From NCBI RefSeq assembly GCF_001939075.1, contig NZ_MPTA01000002.1, positions 434,001 to 498,000 on the forward strand: a DNA stretch of 64,000 nucleotides, read 5' to 3'. This DNA is from Paenisporosarcina indica (GTDB taxonomy: Bacteria > Bacillota > Bacilli > Bacillales_A > Planococcaceae). Positions 1 through 7,800 of the stretch are shown piece after piece; position 1 is the first letter of the stretch, and the number at the start of each line of letters is the position of its first letter. The translations under genes and the position numbers were made by a program. Below the pieces are notes generated by a model. It was not told where the DNA came from and made no database searches. It was given only the letters and a program-made list of their open reading frames with translations.

Positions 1-1
1 A

Positions 2-337
2 CAAATAGAAACAAGTTTTTATAACTTCTTTATGGGCTCGATAATCATGGGGCTCCTGTGGCTCTTTTTCGGAAAAGGAGATCTTTCCTATACACTTAAA
101 GCACCTAAATGGTCATTACTTGGAGGTATCTTGGGTGTTGTTTATTTAACCTCCATTGTTGTAAGTGTGCCTTACGTTGGTGTTGGCATAACAATGGTTG
201 CTGTAATTCTCGGGCAATTAGTAATGAGTATGGTTATTGAACATTTTGGATGGCTAGGAAGTAAGAAAACTAAGATTAATAAAGAAAAGATTTTAGCAGT
301 TCTTTCAATGATTATCGCACTGATATTAATAAACTAG
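2..337 (+). CDS. YdcZ-type (DUF606) membrane transporter, 5' truncated by window edge
   Basis: The frame is open from base 2, so the true start lies left of the window; the first ATG at 32 is internal. What remains is about 111 residues with three to four hydrophobic segments. It aligns by eye with the next gene: GLLWLFFGKGDLSYTLKAPKW here matches the FMLFFGSGN...LVEAPKW stretch there, and both have an EHFGW/DHFGW motif. Family knowledge: YdcZ/DUF606 proteins are small, about 150-residue members of the drug/metabolite transporter superfamily, often encoded in pairs that probably form a heterodimer. The substrate is unknown. The gene ends in TAG at 335-337, which overlaps the Shine-Dalgarno sequence of the next gene, so the two are translationally linked. 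Confidence 0.8.
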   Translation, partial: QIETSFYNFFMGSIIMGLLWLFFGKGDLSYTLKAPKWSLLGGILGVVYLTSIVVSVPYVGVGITMVAVILGQLVMSMVIEHFGWLGSKKTKINKEKILAVLSMIIALILIN

Positions 338-350
338 GAGGTCTATAATC

Positions 351-812
351 GTGGGCTTATTTATTATTTTATTCACATTGATTGGCGGTATCACATTAAG
401 CGCACAATCCTCTATTAATGGTACATTTAGTCGAAAAGCTGGAACAATCGAAACAACATTTCTAACCTTTCTCACTGGAACAATGTTTCTTTCCATTTTC
501 ATGTTATTTTTTGGCAGTGGAAATGTACTTGCACTTGTAGAAGCACCTAAATGGCAATTAAGTGCAGCCTTTTTGGGTACTATGTATTTACTTCTGACTG
601 TCATGGCAGTTCCTAAAATTGGGGTTATTGCCACTAGTATTGCTGGTATAGCTGGTCAACTTGTGATTGGTGTAATTATTGATCACTTTGGATGGTTCAA
701 TAGTTTAGTCATAGAAATTGATATTAAACGTGCCTTCGCATTACTATTTATGATTATTTCTCTTTATTTTATTTATAAAGGAAATAAACGCTCAAGCGAA
801 GAAACTGACTGA
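351..812 (+). CDS. YdcZ-type (DUF606) membrane transporter
   Basis: This is a full-length 153-residue protein with five hydrophobic segments, the usual size for DUF606. The start is GTG at 351, placed 9 bases after a perfect AGGAGG at 336-341 that itself overlaps the stop codon of the upstream paralogue. Features seen: a GGITLSAQSSINGTF segment near the N terminus (typical of the family), APKWQL near residue 65, an IIDHFGWF segment near residue 110, and a charged C-terminal tail (KGNKRSSEETD) expected in the cytoplasm. The tandem pair with its close spacing suggests an obligate two-component transporter. The transported compound cannot be read from the sequence. Confidence 0.85.
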   Translation: MGLFIILFTLIGGITLSAQSSINGTFSRKAGTIETTFLTFLTGTMFLSIFMLFFGSGNVLALVEAPKWQLSAAFLGTMYLLLTVMAVPKIGVIATSIAGIAGQLVIGVIIDHFGWFNSLVIEIDIKRAFALLFMIISLYFIYKGNKRSSEETD

Positions 813-919
813 CTGTAAAATTATTCAAAATGCAGTTGATGTCATCCCAAAAATGAAAAGGATTATTGGTTAGAAAGAGTTTTATCTAATCTAGCCAATT
901 GGCTACCTGTTTTGGTGTA

Positions 920-962
920 CCTCAAATATGTTGTCCTTACGGATATCTATTTGGGGTTTTTC
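920..962 (+). terminator. Rho-independent terminator after the YdcZ pair
   Basis: The stem CCTCAAATA (920-928) pairs with TATTTGGGG (948-956), including one G-U pair, and is followed by TTTTT. It lies about 110 bases after the stop of the second YdcZ gene on the same strand. Confidence 0.65.
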
Positions 963-1019
963 AATTTTGATTGCGATTTTTAAAACCTCTTATTGAAATA
1001 TCCTGCTTCGTTAATTGAA

Positions 1020-1041
1020 TAAAAAAAGCTGTCTAAGCAGC
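1020..1041 (-). terminator. Weak terminator for the small membrane protein gene
   Basis: Read on the minus strand, GCTG pairs with CAGC around a 6-base loop and is followed by seven T. The stem is only 4 bp, so this is tentative, but its position 50 bases downstream of the minus-strand stop fits. Confidence 0.35.
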
Positions 1042-1087
1042 CGGATAATCTTCAAGTAAAGACCCGTTAGTGATTAATAAAATAATA

Positions 1088-1417
1088 TTAGATGTTAACT
1101 TTTTTAGATTTGAAGAACCTTACTATTTTTATAATTATCCCACTAATGAAGAAAACTAGAGCATTAGCCAAAAGGACCAATGCGATAAATGCAGCTGCGA
1201 ATGCAGAACCTTCGTGAGTATCAGAGGGATCGACAACTCTGGAAATTTTTAAAAATACTGCCCCTATAGTAAACCCCAAAATTGGAACAAGTACAGCCAT
1301 AATGATTCCAGATATCCATAAAGGCATTTTATTATTCTTGTGTAAGTAGATAGCTGTCCCATCAAAAAGTAATATCAATAACAAAAGAATTAACCAAACT
1401 AAACCATCTCCACTCAC
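1088..1417 (-). CDS. Small membrane protein of unknown function
   Basis: This 109-residue protein shows three clear hydrophobic helices: residues about 5-25 (LVWLILLLLILLFDGTAIYL), 32-58 and 72-100. A short soluble stretch (KISRVVDPSDTHEGSA) lies between helices two and three, and the tail is basic (KIVRFFKSKKVNI), which by the positive-inside rule puts the C terminus in the cytoplasm. I recognise no family. It stands alone, with its own weak terminator downstream. Confidence is for its being a real gene. Confidence 0.6.
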   Translation of the reverse strand: MSGDGLVWLILLLLILLFDGTAIYLHKNNKMPLWISGIIMAVLVPILGFTIGAVFLKISRVVDPSDTHEGSAFAAAFIALVLLANALVFFISGIIIKIVRFFKSKKVNI

Positions 1418-1774
1418 TTATCCCACCACTTTGCATAGTTTTTTTCAATAAATTCCTAAATTTATAACACAACCCTTGATGACCTTTTACTTCAACATAT
1501 TATCTCTTTACTTAAAACGTTCAAACCAAGCAGAAGTTCCAATTTTCAGTGAACTTTCCATTTGAAATTGGGAAAATCCATTTCTGCTAATTGAACTAAA
1601 CGGCACCAGCCTTGCCTTTACTTTAAGAAAGAATGGAGTTGGTTCCTGATTTCAACTTTCGACTCAATATATTCATTCTGAAGGCAAAGCCTTTTTCAAA
1701 AAATTTCCGAGTCTCTTTTGTTATGCAGTTTATAGACTTTGAGTGTTTTTATTTTTCATGGGAGTTCAATAAGC
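1418..1774. other. Gene-free stretch, nothing recognised
   Basis: This is about 360 bases of AT-rich DNA between two minus-strand genes. It should hold the promoter of the small membrane protein gene. An open frame on the plus strand at 1633 has no Shine-Dalgarno sequence and overlaps the next minus-strand gene antisense, so I do not count it. Confidence 0.5.
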
Positions 1775-2176
1775 TTATTCATCAAACTTCTTGTAATTAT
1801 AGTAAGTTTTTTCGTCATGAATCTTTATTTCTCTTCCCTCAATTATTAATGTATCGTCATTTTCCCATTCAATTACCATGGACGCTTCTGAAGGATATCT
1901 CCAGTAGATGGTTTTATCGTTAAATTCATTCCCTTTATCATTTAAAGACGTTATCGAGATCCTGTCTTGATTGCTATTAGTGGCATCTCCTAAGATTAAG
2001 TGATATTCAGCCTTATATTTACTTTTTGGCGAAATAAAGGTTTCTTGTAACTCACCTTTCCCATCCAACTCGGTTAATCGGGTATCGAATAAATTTTGCC
2101 CGATGAAATATACGACAACTCCAATAACAATAAATAATCCCAATACATAATAGATAATTTTTTGCCAATCTTTCAT
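1775..2176 (-). CDS. Membrane-anchored DUF5412-like protein
   Basis: This 133-residue protein has one N-terminal transmembrane segment (residues about 8-28, YYVLGLFIVIGVVVYFIG) followed by a beta-rich extracytoplasmic domain. The domain pattern (SPKSKYKAEYHLILGDATNSNQ, then RISITSL, TIYWRYP and VIEWENDDTLIIEGREI) resembles the DUF5412 family of Bacillales proteins of unknown function. That assignment is from memory of the family's style and is tentative. There is no lipobox cysteine after the hydrophobic stretch, so it should be anchored by an uncleaved helix. It is transcribed in the same direction as the neighbouring acetyltransferase but separated by 121 bases, so probably not in one operon. 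Confidence 0.6.
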   Translation of the reverse strand: MKDWQKIIYYVLGLFIVIGVVVYFIGQNLFDTRLTELDGKGELQETFISPKSKYKAEYHLILGDATNSNQDRISITSLNDKGNEFNDKTIYWRYPSEASMVIEWENDDTLIIEGREIKIHDEKTYYNYKKFDE

Positions 2177-2297
2177 AAAGCACCACCCTACCCAAATTAA
2201 TTTTCAACCTATTTTATAATCAAGTTCATTTCCTTAACTAACAACCACGTCGGTCCAATAAGATGTAGCTCCTTGTTCTGAAAATGAACTCAATCAC

Positions 2298-2717
2298 TTA
2301 TTTTAATCTAAAGTAAATTATCTTTGGATCTCCTTCGTCTAAATTTTCAACAATTCCACTTTGTATAAATCCATTTGCTATAAATACTTCATGCATTCTT
2401 TTATTTGATTGATTGGTTGAAGAGAATATTTTCTTAGTTGACGATATGCTTATAAAATACTCCATAAGGAAGGTTGCATAACCTTTTCGCCTTTCAGTCG
2501 GTTTGACTATTATTAGGGATATAAAACTACAATCAAAGAAATGATTATTGAAAATCAAAAACCCTACAATATTGAACTCGTTTTTAACAACTATACATCT
2601 TTCTTCTTCAATAGCTTTTTTTATGTATTTCCGCCTGCTATCACTACCAATTACTTCCCTATCAATATTCACTATTTCATCTAAATCGTTTAATTGAGAT
2701 TTAACCACATATTCCAT
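2298..2717 (-). CDS. GNAT-family N-acetyltransferase
   Basis: A compact 139-residue protein of the Gcn5-related acetyltransferase fold, which transfers acetyl from acetyl-CoA to an amine. The acetyl-CoA loop (motif A) is recognisable as the V-x-P-x-x-R-R-K-G-Y-A stretch (VKPTERRKGYATFLMEYF) near residues 71-88. Before it lie the strands IVVKNEFNIVGFLIF and CSFISLIIV; after it comes the conserved helix-loop NKRMHEVFIANGFI. The substrate cannot be inferred. It is one of six intact GNAT genes in this window. It has no obvious operon partner and lies downstream of the lysyl-tRNA synthetase paralogue, separated from it by a terminator. Confidence 0.85.
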   Translation of the reverse strand: MEYVVKSQLNDLDEIVNIDREVIGSDSRRKYIKKAIEEERCIVVKNEFNIVGFLIFNNHFFDCSFISLIIVKPTERRKGYATFLMEYFISISSTKKIFSSTNQSNKRMHEVFIANGFIQSGIVENLDEGDPKIIYFRLK

Positions 2718-2766
2718 ATTAAAGTTCTCCTTATTGAAATTCGACTTTTTTAAAACTGCCCTTTAG

Positions 2767-2801
2767 TGAAAAAGCGTTTCCACTTATTGTAGAAACGCCA
2801 C
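2767..2801 (-). terminator. Rho-independent terminator of the lysS paralogue
   Basis: On the minus strand GCGTTTC pairs with GAAACGC around an 11-base loop and runs into TTTTTC. It lies about 60 bases after the synthetase stop codon. Confidence 0.7.
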
Positions 2802-2859
2802 GTTATTTGAAGAAGGTTTAATACTTAATCACTCATAGGTAAAACGGTTCCATTGCTTC

Positions 2860-4320
2860 CTACAGTTTTTTAGTCAACGGAAATAAAACACAATCTTTAA
2901 TTGTATCACTGTCAGTTAGTACCATTAACAAGCGTTCAATGCCAAATCCCCAACCAGAAATGGGCGGCATCCCATATTCCATAGCTGTTAGATAATCTTC
3001 ATCCATCTCCATAGCTTCTGAATCTCCATTGCTCTTAAGAAGAGCTTGAATCTCTAGCCTTCTTCTTTGTTCAATTGGGTCAACCAGTTCGGAATAGGCA
3101 TTTATAATTTCCACTCCATTTACCACCAATTGGAACCGATCTGTAAGTGTAGGGTTATCATCATTAGCTCTAGCTAGTGGAGATAAATCGATCGGGTGCT
3201 CGATTAAAAATGTTGGTTTTATAAGTTGAGGCCGACACATTTTTTTGTAAAGAAGATCAATGAAATTTCCTCTCCCTAATGATTCAATATCCACTTGTTC
3301 TAGGTCTATATTTCTTCTCCTCGTTTCTTGGTATAGATCTTCCACATCAGGATAAAGGTCTATATCAATCCCTGTTTCTTTTATAATTAAATTCCTGAAG
3401 GAGACAACGTTCCATTCTAGTGAAAAATCTATCGTTTGACCCTTTAACGTGATTTTAGTTGTATTAAAGGTTTGTTCCAGAACAAACAGAATCATTTCAC
3501 GCATTAATTTCATTGTATCCTCATAATTCCAGTATGCTGCATATCCTTCAACCATTGTAAACTCTTGAAGATGCTGAGGGCTGACTCCTTCATTCCTAAA
3601 ACTCTTTGCAAATTCAAATACTTTGGTAAAACCACCTACAATTAATCTTTTTAAATAGGTTTCCGGGGCAATTCTTAAGTTTAATTCAGCATTAAACGAG
3701 TTATGATAGGTGCTAAAAGGTTTAGCAATTGCACCCGAGGAAGTATGTTGTAATATTGGCGTTTCCACCTCCAAGAAGTTTTGATCCTCAAAGAATCTGC
3801 GAATGGCACGTACCATTTTTGTCCTTGCTAATAACCTGCTTTGTGTGTCTTTTGTCATTATTAAATCTAAATAGCGCTGTCTATATCGAAGGTCGACGTT
3901 GCTTAATCCGTGCCACTTTTCTGGAAGAGTACGTAATGCCTTCCCAAGAAACACATAGCTTTCGATACGCAGTGTTTTCTCGTTCGTTTTAGTCTTATAC
4001 ATACGTCCTTCTACTCCAATAAAATCACCAATGTCCAATAAATCATGAAATTGTTGAAACAACATCTCTCCGATTTCTTCTTTGTTTAAAAGAAGCTGTA
4101 AGGTTCCCTCTATGTTTGATAACGTAATGAAGCTGAACTTGCTGAAGCTTCTAATGCTTATTATTCTTCCAGCAACCCGGACACCAGAGGTACCATCTTC
4201 AAGCAAAGACGCTGCATATAGTTCATAATTTATTGAGAATCTTTCTGGGTAAACTTGAATTCCTCGAGATCTTAAAGTCTCCATTTTTTCTACCCTTAGA
4301 GCAGTTTGTTCATTACTCAT
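2860..4320 (-). CDS. lysS: Second class II lysyl-tRNA synthetase (LysS paralogue)
   Basis: A 486-residue class II aminoacyl-tRNA synthetase of LysRS type, close to the usual 490-500 length. An N-terminal OB-fold anticodon-binding domain (about residues 40-140, VRVAGRIISIRSFSKFSFI) is followed by DLRYRQRYLDLI and the catalytic core. Motif 2 begins FRNEGVSPQHLQEFTM near residue 240; housekeeping LysRS usually has a T-R-H-N-P-E-F-T form, so this loop is altered. Motif 3 is GWGFGIERLLMVL near residue 456 and keeps its arginine. The protein is therefore probably an active but diverged second LysRS rather than the housekeeping copy, which in Bacillales sits elsewhere. A T-box leader directly upstream predicts induction when tRNA-Lys is uncharged. 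Such T-box-controlled extra copies are often stress- or inhibitor-responsive. The fit of name to function is good; the claim that a second copy exists is inference. Confidence 0.85.
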   Translation of the reverse strand: MSNEQTALRVEKMETLRSRGIQVYPERFSINYELYAASLLEDGTSGVRVAGRIISIRSFSKFSFITLSNIEGTLQLLLNKEEIGEMLFQQFHDLLDIGDFIGVEGRMYKTKTNEKTLRIESYVFLGKALRTLPEKWHGLSNVDLRYRQRYLDLIMTKDTQSRLLARTKMVRAIRRFFEDQNFLEVETPILQHTSSGAIAKPFSTYHNSFNAELNLRIAPETYLKRLIVGGFTKVFEFAKSFRNEGVSPQHLQEFTMVEGYAAYWNYEDTMKLMREMILFVLEQTFNTTKITLKGQTIDFSLEWNVVSFRNLIIKETGIDIDLYPDVEDLYQETRRRNIDLEQVDIESLGRGNFIDLLYKKMCRPQLIKPTFLIEHPIDLSPLARANDDNPTLTDRFQLVVNGVEIINAYSELVDPIEQRRRLEIQALLKSNGDSEAMEMDEDYLTAMEYGMPPISGWGFGIERLLMVLTDSDTIKDCVLFPLTKKL

Positions 4321-4387
4321 TCTTGTTCACTCCCGTTTTCATTTTAATTTATGGGTCTTGAAAATATAAATTGATACGATTTAGACA

Positions 4388-4680
4388 ACAAAAAAACCCT
4401 CACCCCCAAGATTCTTCATCTTGAGGGCGAGAGTTATTAGCTTCGCGGTACCACCTCAGTTTATTGATATGTTTCCATATCAACCTCTTCGGGTACGGCA
4501 ATTTGAATAAAATTGATTATACCCTATCTCTTTAACGAGAGATCCCGTCGCAGTATCACTAAAATTACCATCTTAGATCCGTGCGAAGCTCCAAGTCTTT
4601 TTTCATTAAGAACATTATTACTCCTTTTCCACCTACCAGGAGCTCTCTGGAAATAATTAATCAAAATTACTCTTCTCTTC
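4388..4680 (-). promoter_or_regulatory. T-box leader (tRNA-Lys responsive) of the lysS paralogue
   Basis: The minus strand at 4444-4458 reads TGAGGTGGTACCGCG, the T-box core that pairs with the tRNA acceptor end. It is followed at 4390-4428 by a strong intrinsic terminator (CCCTCAAGAT stem, then seven T). Upstream the stem I landmarks are visible: an AGAGAG block, GGTAGGTGGAAAAGGAG in the apical part, and on the 3' side of the specifier loop GAAAAAAGAC. Aligned with the arginine T-box in this same window (GAAC, codon, A), the specifier falls on AAA or AAG; both are lysine codons. So the leader should read uncharged tRNA-Lys. Confidence 0.93.
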
Positions 4681-4713
4681 TTAGCCTTATATTATATTTT
4701 TAATATTATGTTT

Positions 4714-4742
4714 ATATTAGCCAAATTCAGACTTTAAGTCAA
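4714..4742 (-). promoter_or_regulatory. SigA-type promoter of the T-box leader
   Basis: On the minus strand, TTGACT (4737-4742), a 17-base spacer and TATAAT-like TAATAT (4714-4719) stand just upstream of the T-box stem I. Confidence 0.75.
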
Positions 4743-4873
4743 TCGCTTATCATCTTTCCTATCATTCTATAAATCACTCTATTTACACAGCTTTTACTTT
4801 CGCTTCATAATACCTATACAATTCTCCCGTAAACTGATAAAGGAATAATTTAACTGGGGAGGAATAATGAGTA

Positions 4874-7800
4874 ATGAATAAGAAATTTATGGTACCGATT
4901 GCTTTGATGAGTAGTTTAACATTTTCGACATTAATCAGTTCACCCACCGAATTATTGTCGGGCGGACAAACACATGTGGAGGCTGCAACAGTCTCTCCTA
5001 TCCTGATTACGGAACTGTTGCCGAACAGCAACAATGTAGCCGATTCGTCAACGGATGCTTATGAGTTCATCGAACTTTATAACAATAGCACCCAAACGAT
5101 TGATTTGAAGAATTACAAGTTGGTCTACGGATATCCAGATGGAAAAATGGTAGATTGGACATTTAAAGAAGACAAAGCGATTGCTCCAGGCGAGACTCTC
5201 GTCATATGGGTTAAAAATAAAGAAAATACGAATCTGACACTTGCCGATTTCAATACAGAATTTAATACCCAGCTATCTGACAGCCAGTTTACTTATATCG
5301 AGTCGGACGGAATGGCAAACACTGCGGAGCGAACGTTATCGGTCGCGGATACGTCCAACAATATTTTCACGTCAGCTACTTATGTTAAAACGGATGTTGG
5401 CGTGAATAAAGGCATTCAATACAAAGTTGGGCAAGATGGGAAAACGATGGACATCCTAACATCCTCAGAATCCCCGACTCCTGGTGTATTGATCGATGGA
5501 CAAGCTCCTGCCACTCCAATTGATGAGGATAAAGTAGCACCTGTCATTGCACATCAAGCAATTGAAAAAGTAGTAGCTGGTGAAAATTTCAACATTAAGG
5601 CCGTTGTAACGGATGAGACAAAACTCGAAAACGTGAAATTGGCATATAAATTGACCGAAGACGGCAGCTGGCTTGAAAAAGATATGATCGCTTCAATAGA
5701 AGAAAATACATTTGAAGTCCACATTGACCAAGCTGAATTGCTGACGAACAAAGTAACCTACCGCATAGAAGCATTCGATGGACAAAATACAGCCATGACG
5801 GAAGAATACGAAGTGGTTATTGAAGGTATGGTCTATGATCCACAATCTGTTCCTGCTCTTCTTGTGACCGAACTAGTACCGGACTCGACGAATGTCGGTT
5901 CACTCGATGGCTATGAATTTATAGAAGTATATAACAACTCTACAGAAGCCATTAACTTGAAAGACTACAAGATTCGTTACCGCTACCCAGCGGAAGGCCC
6001 GGAAGCAGACTTGATATGGAAAGCCGATAAAGAGGATATCATCCTACCTAGCGGCAAGACCATCGTTTACTGGATCAAAAATGCGGATAATCAAGAAAAG
6101 ACGGTTGCTGATTTCAACCAATTTTACAAGGTAAATCTGGTGAAAAATGTAGACATCACCGAAATCCAATCGGGTGGTATGGCCAACTCGAGTCATCGTG
6201 GTCTAGCCATCGCAACCAATACTGGCATTGATATGTCAGCCGCTTACTATTACGACCAACCGGATGTGGATGACACGGTTGCGAACAAAGGCATCTTATA
6301 CACATTTCCTTCTGATGGAAAATCAGTTGTCATGAAAAAATACAGCTATGGCATAGAAAATGCAACACCAGGAAGCCTGTCTTCAATTCAGATACCAAAA
6401 GCCAAGGTCAAGGTGAATGAGGATCACGCGGCACCTTCACTTACCGATTTAACGGAAGCCATTCCGACGTCGGGGTACGAGAATCTGGATCTTTCATTCG
6501 ATGTAACGGATGAGGCCATGGTTAAAACGGTGCGTCTTTTCTACAGAACGAATGAAACCGAAGAATACCGAATGGTCGATTTAACCAAAACCTATGATTC
6601 AACGGTTTATACTCATACGGTTCCATCTCCAGACCTAATCGGTAAAGAGAAATTGAGTTATTACGTTCAAGCATCCGACGGCATCAATGAAGTCACGTCG
6701 AAGGTTAAAGACATCGAAATCTTGTCCGATGACTCAGTGATGACAGGATTGAACGTGGAGGATGGCTCCTATTTAAGTAAAACGGTCTTGTTGAAAGCCT
6801 ATGGCAAGGATTCCAAGCTGTTGATCGATCAGAAGGACGTCACAGCCGAAACAAAACCGGCACTACCAACACAGGCGTATTTCGCCTTTGATGCAAAAAA
6901 TGTTAATCTTTACTTTAAAAACGGGGTCACGATCGGAGATGAAACGCTTCACATTTTCGATGACACAATCAACACCTACACGACCCTGACCATCCCTGTG
7001 AACCCGAATCACTTCACACAAGGACTAGATACCAAAATTTCGATTCGTGCAGGCACAAAAGTATCTCCTTTCGATACGGATTCTGAAGAAAATCGCGATG
7101 ATTTTTATGTCAAGAATGTACGACTTGTCTTGGCGGATGGCACCACTCTTTATGATCCATCATACAACGATATCGAAAAAGAGCTTTCTGTCGGAGACGG
7201 CGCAAGTGCCAAGCCGGTAATCGATTTCAGTTTCCATTTGCCAGACGAGAAATTTACAGCCAAAGCGTTCACTTGGGACACGACGAGCGTGAATGAAGGT
7301 ACGCATACGGTTGAAGCGCAGGATGCAGAAAATACAAAAGCTGAAGTCATTGTCGATAATAGTGCACCAATCATTACCCCTTCGATTGAAGAAGGAAAAG
7401 AATATAAGGGATCATTTACGATTCAAGCGGAGGTTGAGGACAAATACTCTTCAGTTGAAAGCCTAACAGCTTTGCTAGATGGGAAAGAAATCACATTGCC
7501 CTTTGAAACGTCTTCCGCAAAATTGACGCCGGGTGAACACACGGTATCATTCACGGCAAAAGATGTTGCTTTGAACGAAGTCCAAAAAGACATACACTTT
7601 ACCGTAATGGAAGAAAAACCATACACACCGGAAATCATATCACCAGTAGACGGGGCGGAAAACGTCAACCCGAACAATACGAAATTGCAAGTGAAAGTGA
7701 CGGATCCTACCAATGACGACTTGGATGTTTCATTCTATGAAGGACACAAGTTTGAAGCCGATGCGGAAGAAATCACGGTATATGAAAACAGCTCAGACCG

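Noticed and set aside
1633..1923. 96-codon plus-strand frame
   Set aside because: Runs antisense into the DUF5412-like gene and lacks a ribosome site.
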